DNA of 64,000 nt from Pilaira anomala. Taxonomy: Eukaryota > Mucoromycota > Mucoromycetes > Mucorales > Mucoraceae. This document shows, piece after piece, positions 48,537-59,674 of the stretch. The notes under the pieces are model-generated. The model saw only the letters and a program-made list of their open reading frames with translations, was not told the DNA's origin and searched no databases. A program made the position numbers and the translations under genes. The DNA lies in the NCBI GenBank assembly GCA_025716855.1, contig JAIXMQ010000001.1, forward strand, positions 1,060,001-1,124,000. The letters run 5' to 3'. The stretch's first letter is position 1; each line of letters begins with the position of its first letter.

Positions 48537-49489
48537 TAGAAACTTTTTTTATGAATGTATAAAAAAGCTTTTTTTTTTTTCTTTTTTTTTTCTTCTCTTT
48601 AATAAAATAAGACCCGGCTTACTGCGGTAAACTTACTGCGGGTTTATCTTCATTCTCGTGACTGTATGGCCTGAACTTTCAGTATAGTAGTCCATTGTTC
48701 AGTCTCAGACTTGCACTTGATTTACGCGAGTTTCTTGTAAGGTCAGTGCAAGGATACTACATAATGTTTATTTAGATATGTGTATGAAGGAGAATTTTTG
48801 CTAAATTAGAGTATGAGTTAAATGTGCCACAAACAATTGATCCGAGCTCGTTATCTTAATAGCTTATTTGGTCAAATCTCGGTAAAGTCACATTCATCAT
48901 CAATTCTCCTGGAAAATGACATATTTTTTTTTCTAACTTTTTTTTTTTAAAGTAACTAGAATAAAATTGCAAATTTATTTGAGCGATGGCACCTTTTAAA
49001 AAAAAAATCCTTACTTGGTTAAGAAGTAACACAAATTGTACCATTCTTCGTGTCAGTGATACCAGATTTTTTCAAGGACTTAAATATCTTAAGACAAGGT
49101 CTGGTCAAGATCTATTTGCAAGTAAAGCGTTTATAATACTTTTAGACTGTCAAGACGTATTCCATTAAGTTTTTATTGATATAGAATAATTGTAGAAAAA
49201 GAAAAGAAAAGAAAAGGCTTTATATGATCAAGGTAATAGTAGCATAATTTTATGTAAAAGATAAGAGATGCTTTTATTGGTATTTCCTTGTGTAAAATAA
49301 AATGTAAAAATCTCAAATGATGCCATATTGCACATTTTTATGAATTAGATGAAATATTGTGTTTCTAAATCCTCTATATGATTTTAGCTTTAAAGATGAC
49401 AAGTTACATCACCATTGTTTATAGCATGATATCATGTAAAAAAAAGGGGGGGGGTAGGTTCTTTTAAATGCACTAAAAGAAAAAAACGT
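48537..49489. other. Spacer upstream of the tRNA ligase gene
   Basis: A/T-rich. A frame at 48986-49168 (+) has no ortholog pattern I know. An (AAAAG)n stretch lies at 49199-49216. The promoter of the tRNA ligase gene is at the left end. Confidence 0.4.
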
Positions 49490-49760
49490 TATCACGTATT
49501 CTGTTTCGGCTTGAACCTAGTAAAAAGTTGACGTTTGGGAAGTTTTTTCAAAAAAAAAAAAAAAAAAAATCAATCTCCGGACTATGAGAAACCACGATTG
49601 CACAATAGTTTTGTATAATGAGCATAATTTCTGTTCATGTTGCTAATACTAGTAACTAAGAAAAAAAAATTCATAAATAAGGAACAAATTTCTGTAGGAT
49701 ATAAATTCTATATTCTTTACTCCTTTTTTAATAACTTGTAAGCTAACGTCTAAAAAAAAA
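49490..49760 (+). promoter_or_regulatory. Conserved promoter block of MFS copy 2
   Basis: Inverted counterpart of 46745-47010. The blocks nearest the ATG and around ATTGCACAAT are best conserved and are candidates for regulatory sites. A poly-A run interrupts the alignment at 49552-49569. Confidence 0.6.
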
Positions 49761-51693
49761 ATGGGAAATCAACAAGATAAAATATCAACAGGTGTGATAA
49801 ATGAAAGTATCAAAGCTACAGACATTTATGACACAAAATTTGCTAAGGATGGAAGCAAATTAGCTAGTTCTGATTCATCTTTCAGCACTAGCACTCAAAA
49901 CTCATATGGTATTGATGGATATGTACCTGATCTTGAGTGGACAGAAGAAGAAGAAAAAGAAGTCTTGCGCCGTATTGATACCAGATTGATGCCCTTTATT
50001 CTTCTTATGACATTTATTTTAAACATGGATAGAACTAACCTGTGTAAGTTATTTTTTTTTTTGTATATTATGACATTATTCTAACTTTTATTTATTTTTT
50101 TAGCAAATGCTATTTCAGATAATTTACCTGCTCATTTAGGTTTCAATATTACTGGAATCAATACAGCCACCCTTATGTATGCTATCGTATTCACAATAGT
50201 TGCACTTATCACAAATCCTATTGCCAAGCGTGTTGGACCTCATGTTTGGATCCCTATTCTTATGTTCTCATGGGCAATTGTTACTTGGGCACATGCTCTT
50301 CTTAAGGTAAAAAAAAAAAATACACTTTATCTAAAATGAATCAGTTGTCTGATTCTAAAAAATTTAAACAGAATTATCAAGGTTTCCTCGCTGTTCGTTT
50401 TTTTATTGCCTTGACTGAAGCTGGTTTTATTCCTTCAGCTTTGCTTTACCTTAGCGGCTGGTACAAGAATACAGAACTTGCTTTTCGTCTTTCATGGTTC
50501 TGGGGTATTCAAGCATTTGCTTCTGCTTTCTCCGGTTTGATTTCATTTGGTATTTTCCGATTAGCTGGTGTTGGTGGACTCTATGGTTGGGCGTGGCTTT
50601 TTATTATTGACGGTATCTGTACACATATCGTCGGTTTTGTTGCCATGTAAGTTTATAGAAAAAAAATCAAGTTCTTTTATTTTTAACACAGTATACATTA
50701 GTTTCTATCTTCCTGCCGGGCCCTTCAATACCAAAGGTTTATTGCGTGGTAAAAAAGGCTGGTTTGATGCTCGTCAAGCTCAAATTGCTGTCACTCGAGT
50801 TATTCGTGATGATATCTCAAAGACTGGTCAAAAAGAAAAACTTACATTGCACGATGTTAAACTTGCTGTCACCGATACTAAATTATGGACACATTTAGCT
50901 ATTACTTTCACAAGGTAAGATGAGTGCACTTAATTATATATCTATTGAAACTTTTTTCTAATTTTTTTTTTTTTTTGTATTTGTGAATATATAGTATGAT
51001 GACCCATACTCCTGTTGGAACTTATCTTCCTACTTTGATTAGAGATTTCGGCTTTCCTGTCACCACCAGTAACTTGTTAACTGTTCCTTCCTTTATAATC
51101 AATTTGACTGTTTCTATTTTTGTTGCCCGTAGTGCTGATAAGCGGGGTAATTATGCTTTCCATGGCCTCTTTTGTTTGGTTTGGGGTATGGTAGGTTTCC
51201 TTGTCCTTGTATTAATAAGAGATGATTCAAGTCGTTGGAGTTTCTATGGTGCTGCTTTATTTGTCGCTTCTACTCCAACATGGTACGGTATGCACGGTAT
51301 GCACATTGCTTGGATGTCTAGTAACTTGGCACCCATTGGTAAGCGAGCACTTGCATTAGGAGCTGTTATTGGTGCTGCCAATATTTGTGCTGTTCCTGGT
51401 TCTCAAATCTATCGTAAGTAAAAGTAACTATATAATCGTTTTGTACACTTGTTTCTCACACTTTAATTTTAGAACAAGATGATGCACCAAGATTCAGAAA
51501 AGGAAATTGGATTAATTTCGGTATCACAGCTTTTGCTGCTTGTCTGCTTATTTTCCAACACACAAGATATGTATTAACAAACAAACTTCGTGAAGAAAAA
51601 TGGAATAAGTTTTCAGAAGCTGAAAAGAAGGATTATATTCAAAACACAAGAGATGAAGGATCAAATCGATTGGATCATAGATTCAGAATTTAA
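49761..51693 (+). CDS. MFS transporter, anion:cation symporter type (Dal5-like), copy 2
   Basis: Six exons: 49761-50043, 50104-50306, 50372-50646, 50702-50914, 50995-51413, 51473-51693; 537 residues. Exons 2 to 6 are exactly as long as in copy 1 (203, 275, 213, 419 and 221 nt) and exon 1 is one codon longer. The proteins are close to identical in the membrane segments and differ mostly in the N-terminal head and some loop positions. Both copies look intact and have kept frames through many silent changes, so both are probably functional. The pair diverges from a 3-kb core that holds the tRNA ligase gene. Confidence 0.9.
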
Positions 51694-51975
51694 ACAAAAA
51701 AATTCTTTTTTTGAAAAAAAAAAAAAAAAAAAAATTACATCCAGCTAATTTCATTTCCTAATATTCCCCCCCCCCCTTCTATCTATTTATTTATCTTTTC
51801 TTTGAAAAGGAGTTATATCATCTTGTATCTGTAATAAAATTAATTGACTAAACTTGAAATTACTCATTATCAGAACCGAACATGTACATTTTTTTTTTCT
51901 GCGTCAATAAATTATTGCCTTTTTAGACTATTCATACTTCTTTTTTCTTTTCCTTCGGGGGGTTTTTTTTAAGCC
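51694..51975. other. Intergenic spacer
   Basis: Contains an A-run and a C10 run at 51767-51776. It is the 3' flank of the transporter and the promoter of the next gene. No gene seen. Confidence 0.4.
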
Positions 51976-53374
51976 ATGTCAATTCAGAAACTAAAAGAAA
52001 AGAAAATAGCTGCCATTCGAGCAGCTCTTGAAGAATGTCCAGAATCTCAGTTTTCTGAAGGTTTAAAAACTGCCTTTCAGACCGATGGCGAAAGATATAA
52101 AAGTAAAATATGTAGAAAAGCAACCTTGACTGTAGTCTAACACTTTCCTACGTAGCCGAAATAACCTCTACAAAGTCGAATGAGACTAATTGCCTTGAAC
52201 CTATTATCATATCCTTTTTTCTACTTTTTCTCTAATGTTTTTTTATCGCTCTTTCTATGTTCCTTAACGTAAAAAAAAAACTTCGTTAGAGAATTTATTC
52301 AACCAGTTAAGGAAAAGAAAGATATCGATCAAGTTAGGTCTGAGCCTGTGCAACAAACAAAGACAGAAGATATTTCACGTTTGCTTGAATCATTGAGTAT
52401 ATTTACACTATCCAGCTCTCAGATACCAACAAAACAAAAGTCAGTTGTGCTTCAAAATTTAATCAAACTGACATTTCCTAATGTAAAGAAAAAATCCAGA
52501 AATTCATACTTTAAACATGTATAATTAATATACTATTACCAGCTTAAAGAAGCTTTAAAATCCATAGATTTCAAACAGTGGTCAGATGATACTGCGGCAG
52601 ATCTGATGAAAGAAATTATAAATACAGAGAACATGGCAAGCGCTAATATAACACAACTGATTCACGCAGTATATTACCCAAAGGTACTATCAAGTTCATT
52701 TGAATGTCATCACGATTTATAACACATACCGCTTAACTAGGTTGACGAATTAACATCTTCTGCACCACGATTATTGATGAATAGTATATTGTCAATAGCA
52801 AAACAAGAAGGTAAATCAGTTATTGATGGGTTAATTGTACCATTACTGTTTCAGTCAAAACTGGACCGACCACAATTCGAAATTATTACGAAAACAATCA
52901 GCGAATCACTGAATGCATCTCAACGACTCACTTTACTAAAGTAAACTATGAAACCAAATGAATTAATTTACATTTCTAAACGTTCTGCTTAGGATCATAT
53001 TATCAGACGGCGAACTTTATTTTTCTAGTGAGGAGAACTTAATGAAAAGTAGAAAGTATTTAAGACCTTGGAACAGTAGTGTTTTCCAAATATTAAATGC
53101 AATCTTAACCACACAACCTTTGATTCTGTTAGACAAAGATGGTCTCTTTGATCTGATTCAGCCGATACAAACAATTGTAGAGCTGGCACCGAAAGATAAG
53201 AGCTCAATGCAATTGATACTTGTACTTACTAGTAAATACCCACAAGTATTAGTAGAGTTTGATGCAATTGAATTAATTGAGAAAATTTGTCAGACAAGTA
53301 CCATGTTCCTAAAACGATCTGTTCAGGGACGGATATCATCTATCAAAAAGAATTTACCGTTAACCAAACAATAA
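51976..53374 (+). CDS. FANCE-like helical-repeat protein (Fanconi anaemia core complex subunit E)
   Basis: Exons 51976-52102, 52292-52482, 52543-52683, 52741-52940, 52993-53374; 346 residues. The first junction (acceptor TTAGAG|AA) is the least certain. The protein is all-helical: short helical pairs such as WSDDTAADLMKEIIN, PRLLMNSILSIAKQEGKSVI followed by DGLIVPLLFQ, WNSSVFQILNAILTTQP, then DAIELIEKICQ leading to TMFLKRSVQGRISSI at the C-terminus. The terminal pattern (T.FLK.S) and the pairs of helices resemble the C-terminal FANCE domain that binds FANCD2. The family call is from recall. If right, it indicates a Fanconi-type crosslink-repair pathway in this fungus. Confidence 0.6.
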
Positions 53375-53726
53375 TAAGAGTACATATGCTAGATTAAACC
53401 AACAGTTGGCCTTATTTATTAAAAAATGGTAATAATAAAAGGAAAATATTTATACGCTTCGATCTACACATTGAGCATTTATTAACTCTAAAAAGAGAAT
53501 GGGTTACATAATACCAGTACGAGAGTTCTATTTTTGAAGCACAGTAAAAGAAGTCACCGACATCCATTTACATATAATATAAGTTACTGCGGAAGCCTAT
53601 GACAGTTGTAACACCGAAGATTTGAGAGGTGATGTCATGGCTTCACGACAATTTTTTTTTTGAAAAGAGGTATCCTGGCTTCTTTTTTTTTTTTTCTTTT
53701 TTAATCTTTAAAAGTGTGCAATATAT
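53375..53726. other. Intergenic spacer
   Basis: No gene seen. Two T-runs near 53651-53700. Confidence 0.4.
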
Positions 53727-53968
53727 ACCTGCGGTTACCCGGCCGAAAAAGACCAGCCATCTATGGTGCAATTGCACTGTTTTGGAGGAGTGGAAGCGAT
53801 AAGCCAAGCATAAAACTTGGTCGCGTTATTGTATACTTTTGGAGCAACTGAATGTATAGTAAACACCTGCGGTTACCCGGCCGAAAAAGACCAGCCATCT
53901 ATGGTGCAATTGCACTGTTTTGGAGGAGTGGAAGCGATAAACCAAGGTAGAAGCCTTGGCCGCGCTGC
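53727..53968. repeat. Tandem duplicate of a structured unit (138-bp period)
   Basis: ACCTGCGGTTACCCGGCCGA starts at 53727 and again at 53865. The first 90 bp of each unit are nearly identical, including GCAATTGC and TTTTGGAGGAGTGGAAGCGA. Each then ends in a hairpin whose stem differs but still pairs: CCAAG...CTTGG in unit 1 and CCAAGG...GCCTTGG in unit 2. That compensatory-looking change suggests a structured RNA or element end. It does not resemble 5S rRNA or an snRNA I can name. Confidence 0.6.
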
Positions 53969-54188
53969 TATATATTCTAGTTGCCCCATTTTGACGAGGA
54001 ATTTGCCCCATTTTGACAAGGAAATTGCCAAGTAATCAACCTGATAGCAATAATCTGACTACTAACATCTTTCTACAAGCTTTAGGTTCAGACAGAAGAA
54101 CTTGATGACTCTTATAGGCTGTAATTCTTTTTTGTCAAATAAAAAAACTTGTGAATAATCATGAAATTGTCTTAACCGTTTTTTCCCT
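53969..54188. other. Short tandem repeat and spacer
   Basis: A 23-25-bp unit containing TTGCCCCATTTTGAC(G/A)AGGA is repeated at 53980-54020. Otherwise A/T-rich, no gene. Confidence 0.45.
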
Positions 54189-54600
54189 CTATGTTGTACT
54201 GTTTGAATGAATTATTGAGGTTATGTATTTTTGCGTAACAGAAGTTTTTTTAACTTCCTTTGCAACGTGTGGTTGAGCATTATCGTGGAGTAATGAAATA
54301 TCCTTTCTATTCCCCAAAACAGATCGAACATTTATCAATTTTTTATGCATTTCGTGTGTATCCTTGCCATTCATGATTTCACTTTGTTCCAAGATGTTAT
54401 AATGAATGATCTTCCTGGAAGTCCACCAAACACTTAATTAAGCCTTTTTATAATGGAGATCAGTCTTATGGAAGGTTGCTCGTTTTTCACTAACATCAAC
54501 TCACTTGTCAATACACTCTTCGGCTCTTCCAACCGCCAAAACGGTTCTCTAACAAAACTCGGAGTGTGATTTACCAATTTGTTTAGCAACAGAAATTCCC
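54189..54600 (-). pseudogene. Mariner-family transposase relic
   Basis: Read on the minus strand, this gives VWWTSRKIIHYNILEQSEIM, then a helical segment (KKLINVRSVLGNRKDISLL) and HDNAQPHVAKEV, the second catalytic Asp block of mariner transposases (DD34D type). At least one stop lies upstream, the N-terminal DNA-binding part and first Asp are missing, and the C-terminus stops early. It is a decayed internal fragment. Confidence 0.75.
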
Positions 54601-56929
54601 TAGACAATCCTTATAGTCGGTGGATTGTAAGCACTTGATCCCATCCTCCAACATCAAATACTACAAAAAAGGTGATTAATATACTTGTTTGAACCAAAAA
54701 AACTTTTTCTCCTTTATTCGACCTTTTATGTTGCAACAACTGTCATACTTCCAAAATTCAGAAGCCTTTTCCTTGCCACCTTTATTGGATAAAGATCAAA
54801 GGAAAAATAATATTACTGACACTAACTTCTCTATCTGGCAAAATATCTTTCAGAAAATGGACTTCTTTCTTCCTGCATTCTCCATTACCAAGTCCCTCCT
54901 ACTAGCCGCAACTCTATTCTGTTTATCTCTCTACCGCTCATTACAGATCGATTCTTCTCACTGGTTTCACCGTCATCCAACCTTTGCAAGTTATCTCTCT
55001 TTGACTGTAGATCGTAGGCAAAGGAGATCATGCTTAAAAGCCGAAGGAGAATACACTTGGTACAGACAACTCTATCAAAAATTGTTCCATGGTGTCATTT
55101 ATACTAGTACTATTACTACAACCTTTCCTATGGAATTTTATACTTAAGGATTCTCCCATCAATGATACATCTTTCACTGAACACTTCATTCTGGATCTCA
55201 TTGGTAACTCTGATCAATATGTTTTTTTTTTCACCTCGGACCTATCGAGATGAATTCCAAGAAATATCCAAAGAGGTACTTGATCTCCTGGTTCATATCC
55301 TACAGTTGCTCTGGAAAAGTTCAATGCATCTACCTGCACACACCTGTCTTTATCGAGTTTTACACAAATGCATCCTCCATAACGAAATCCTACTAATCCT
55401 GGCATCTGTTCGACTTGTATCCATCTATAAGATAATTTTTTCCATGTCCTAGTTGAGTGTTGAGTTAAATAGCGTCTTTGACAAATAATCTTAAAGCAAA
55501 TGTATCCATAGTTTCACTTCTCTTCGGGACTGATATACGATGCGATAAAACTATTTGATATAACATCCAACACTTTTCACACTCTCCACAGTAGTTCAAA
55601 ATTCATATATTTTTATTAGTCTGAGATAACTTTTAGCTGAATTCTGTTCCTTTGGGTCATTGATTTGGCAGAGAAATACAGAATACAGTAATACATGATA
55701 TGGTTAATTATATTGGAGAAAATAAATAGAAATACATATAAAATCATTCTGGGATATTCAGAAGGAAAGGGAACTAAATAAGAGAAATCTCGGAATGTAG
55801 GTACTGCAAAAAAGGTGTTGGATCATTTTTTCCAAAATAGGTAGGATTCCAGGCAGATTGGTTTGGATTGAGGTCTTTAGGTAAGTAGATAAGGCAGAAT
55901 GATATCAAGAGAATGGTAGCCGTTAATGGCGGGAGTATGATTGAGCTTTTGTTTAAGACCAAGACAGTAAACGTGATGTGTTTGTGTGAGCAAGGATTGG
56001 GATGAGCAGTTAGTACAAGGGGTGGGTTTACACAGTATCTCACGTATAAATCAACTTCTATTTGATTTTGCTATAGACACGTATATAATGGGGCCGATAG
56101 TGAGAGACGGACAGCAGCAGCGGAGAAAAGTATTTCTTTTCAGTACAAGTAAGATGTTTTTCTAGAATAGACTGACTATATGTCTTTAGTATAACTATCC
56201 ATTATAGAGTGGTACCCATATACCTTTCACTTATTAATAATATCATCACTTAAATCACAAGAATAGCTTCTTTAGTGTGGAATGTTAAAGTATATCAAGA
56301 CTCATCACGTTGCGATGTGTGGCTCTTAATAGTTAATCCATTTAATAAAAATAATATCTTTTGCTAAAAAACAGACACTTAGCGCTTAAAAAATGAATCG
56401 TAATTTTCAGACACAAATCTTCTGACGTTCCTTTTAAGCACAATCATTTTCGCAGCTTCTTTTTTTTTTTTTTTTTTTTTTTTTAGCTTTGGTGTTTAAA
56501 AATACTTAGTATGTTGAAATACAAAGATATAACAGTAATTCCAACTTTTCTTTAAGCAACATGTGTTTAATTTAAAAGGAGGACCTGCTGTAAGCCCAAG
56601 ACATACTATCCTCAAAAAAAGAGCGAAGTTTTGAAAGTCTCTGGAGTGTGTATTGTCTTGATATCAGGGTATAGCAATGTTATAATGCTGAAAAGAATAA
56701 AGAAAAACGTGTGATGCTGATTGGGATAAAAAAAAACAGCAACGCATCCAATTATAAAACATTAAAGCCAAAATGTAAACCCGGTAGGGCGACGATGGCC
56801 GTTGGTGAGCGAAGCGAGCAGGCCAGCTAGTTTTATTAAATAAATTTATATTTACAAGAAAAAAAAAAGGGGGGGGGGGGTTTCATGTTTAACTAATGCA
56901 ATCCCTAAGACACATATAAAAACAGATAT
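54601..56929. other. Spacer with unidentified frames and a repeat-like hairpin
   Basis: Two adjoining frames at 54689-55147 and 55162-55452 (+) have coding-like length but no domain I recognise. A further one at 55774-56043 (-) may be part of a mobile element. Near 56782-56830 lies a GC-rich stretch GGTGAGCGAAGCGAGCAGGC with the palindrome GCTCGCTTCGCTC. T- and G-runs occur at 56460-56484 and 56869-56880. Confidence 0.3.
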
Positions 56930-58961
56930 TTATTCTTCAGAATATGGATATTCATCTTGAGTTTCGTTCGTAACCTTGTTGTGCCATTTGTCGTTTTTCT
57001 TTCCCCATCCAAACTGATCATAAACAACACCTTCTTCGCCTTCTGAATACTTTGTTTTTAAAAGCCTCGAAACTAAACCACTGCTTGGTAAACCAAATAA
57101 CACCAGAGGTACCCTTGCTTCTTTGTTTCTTGGAGGTGTATAAAACGTATCTCTTCTCCAGTTCAGAATCGAAGTGGCTTCACCATCTTTATCAGCCTCG
57201 TCATGTTTACCAAACTGCTGGTTCAACAAGTATTTTTTCGTTCCGGCCTTTTCAAGGATGTTCGCAATGGTGATGACATGTTGTTGAAAGCTGAGTAGTT
57301 TCTGCATACTTGATTTAAAAGATCCAAGTTCTTCAATACAGGAAGGCAATGAAAAGCTATATGCTGGATGATATACGTAAAGGCCATTTCCTGTCAACTG
57401 TTGTGTTGCTATCAAACAAGTACTGCCACTGATTTGTGCGCTAAAAGCTTGTGCTGTTGTTTCTACCAACGTAAGTATCGAGTCAACTGCATCTTTTGTC
57501 TCACGGCTCAATTTCCCTTCATCTGTTATTACTTTACTGTCTTCATCATTTTTTGCTACTTCCCCACAAACAACGTCAATTTCTTTTCCATGCTTTTTGA
57601 AAATCACTCTAATATCGATTTTAAAAGCAACAACATTTGAACTATCACTATAAGTATCTTGCTTATGTTCTTGAGACATGACGCTAATCGTTTCTCCAGT
57701 CTTAACAATGAGGTTATGCTGGTTAGGTGGGAAGAGTAATTCAAATATGGGAGACCATACAATTCTCAAAACATCGCTCTCTGAATAATCACTATCGCGA
57801 GCTCCGTTTTTCTTCAGCAAATGAGGGTATGTCTCTATCAAATTGAGACTATATTATGGTTCCTATTAAATACACGTTCCGTGAAAAACTTATTATACAT
57901 TAATACGTACACATGCTCAAATAATTTCAAATAGTTTCTGTTCTGGTTGTTCTGTTTTGAATAGATTCTGTAGATGTAGTCCAAGCCCAATGTGATGTTG
58001 TTTGATGATACAACAGCCTAGTTAAAAAAAATCAGTCAAAATATATATTGAAATAGTGAAAACTTACTGTGGAAATAATCAACCAGGAACTGGTTAAGAT
58101 ACGCGACATTGGTAACAGTTCAAGGCTAAGTTCTGATTCAAACTGAGATGTAATTTGAGTCCAAGCTTCATTAGAAAATAGTGATTTTTGAGAAGAACTT
58201 GAATGATCAACTAAGTCTAAAACTGAAGACAGCCCATTTCTAATATATTAGATTAGAACAGACTAATAGTAATGCTCCTTTTCTATAGATAAATAACTAT
58301 ACTTACGTCATAATTTTTCTTTCGCGAGCACTAAGCTTACGGGTCTTGCTTTCATGGAAATATTGTAGAGCTGCCCTTTTAATGATTGTACCGACTGAAA
58401 TATCATTTTCTCCTACATAAATACCATCGTATTCAACCCGTTCCATGTCTTGGGACGCCTTTGCTTTTTGTTTTTTTTTGTTTCTTGTCTCCATGAGCGG
58501 CTCGATTTTACGTTTACTACTGGTGGAGGCATCAATCAAATCTGCAGCTTTTCTTATACCTGCAACCATTAACTCCGCTTCTGCAGCCGGCTTTTCGTAG
58601 TTGACCCTCATTAATCTAGGAGCAATATCTGACCAAAACGCCATGTTGCTTTCATTTTTTCTGGCGTTTTTTAGCTTTTTTTGCAGCGATTTGACGTGAT
58701 GAAGTAGTTTAGCATTTTCTGAAAAGTGTTCAAGTATATACTGAATGTCTGTTGTCAAATAGTCATGACAAGTCTGTTTATTGATCACTTTTTGTTTGCA
58801 TAAGAATTCGTCGTATTTGGTCACGTCAAATTCTTCTTCTTCAATGCCCGCCCAGAAATCTATCAAAACACTGTTAATACGTGTTGAAGTCAGCCAAGAA
58901 GTAAATTAATACCATAGTTTTTTAAATTGGTTTTGTGCTCGTCAAAAGGATTCATACTCAT
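56930..58961 (-). CDS. Mucorales-type family protein of unknown function, five exons
   Basis: Exons (minus): 58961-58913, 58859-58307, 58239-58068, 58017-57911, 57848-56930; 599 residues, phases closing. An N-terminal helical region includes a basic NLS-like stretch (METRNKKKQKAKASQ) and a coiled coil (HHVKSLQKKLKNARKNES). The core ESDVLRIVWSPIFELLFPP is followed by VVAFKIDIRVIFKKHGKEID and VVCGEVAKNDED. The D ... (G)E-x-A-K spacing resembles a PD-(D/E)XK nuclease core; this is inference. I recall related proteins as an expanded uncharacterised Mucorales family. The C-terminus is acidic and Tyr-rich. Same broad type as the gene at 23907-26020 by layout, not by close sequence. Confidence 0.75.
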
Positions 58962-59178
58962 GTTGAAAAAAAAGAAAAGGGTGTTGTATAGATTTTGTTT
59001 ATCAAACAGCCGCCATTTTGAATGATTTTTTTTTGTTTTTTTTGCTGTGACTGTGATGTATACTAGCAGCCATTATCTCTAATAGCTTTATTATGGGTCA
59101 TGCTTTCTTCCGCCTCCAAATCGAAACATAAATCTTACGCGTAAGCAGCCGGCTCTAAATCCATCTGCTTGCTCCACA
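58962..59178. other. Spacer
   Basis: No gene seen; it is the upstream region of two divergent frames. Confidence 0.3.
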
Positions 59179-59517
59179 TTGACATTTCTCCTCATCTCGA
59201 AGAATGCCAAAGCTTCACGAATTCTGAGAGCCAGACTTTACCGTTCATCTCGATCTCCTGATGCTTATCTCTTCGACCTTTCTGCCTGTAAACAACATTA
59301 CACAGATCAACAATGTATGATGGAATTAAAGAACCAACATCCAAACGTACACGCTTGTTTAATTCTCAATGAAGGACCTACGAGATATCTTGAGGTTTAT
59401 GTCCAAAAATCCAAAGATGTTAATGACATTTTGAAGAATGGAACCGTTTTTGCTGATGCAGACATTATTGTGTTACCTTGCCATGCAATTAGTGACCAAT
59501 CACAAATTATCTTCTAA
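59179..59517 (+). pseudogene. Possible LINE ORF1 (gag-like) fragment
   Basis: An open frame of 112 codons ending TAA. The segment DAYLFDLSACKQHYTDQQC followed by HPNVHACLILNEGPTRYLEV and VNDILKNG resembles the start of the gag-like ORF1 of non-LTR elements that I recall from Mucorales (YLFD..., then a repeated beta-alpha pattern). No zinc knuckles or reverse transcriptase follow. It may be a truncated insertion or an unrelated small gene. Confidence 0.35.
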
Positions 59518-59674
59518 AATTCACTCCTAAATAAAAATCACACTTTGTCAAACACTTTTAAAAAATAAAATATAATTCTTAAAAACATTTCTATTGGTCT
59601 AAAAAAATTTATATTCTTCTCAAGTGTGACCGAAAATACTGTAAATCGTACGAGAAAAAAAAAAAAAAAAAAAA
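59518..59674. other. Promoter region
   Basis: A/T-rich with an A-run at 59653-59674 directly before the next gene. Confidence 0.4.

Noticed and set aside
53727..53968. 5S rRNA or U-snRNA tandem genes
   Set aside because: No 5S internal control region and no snRNA signature could be matched by eye; left as unknown structured repeat.
54689..55452. LINE reverse-transcriptase fragment
   Set aside because: Looked for RT and terminal-domain patterns in all frames; none recognised, so left unassigned.
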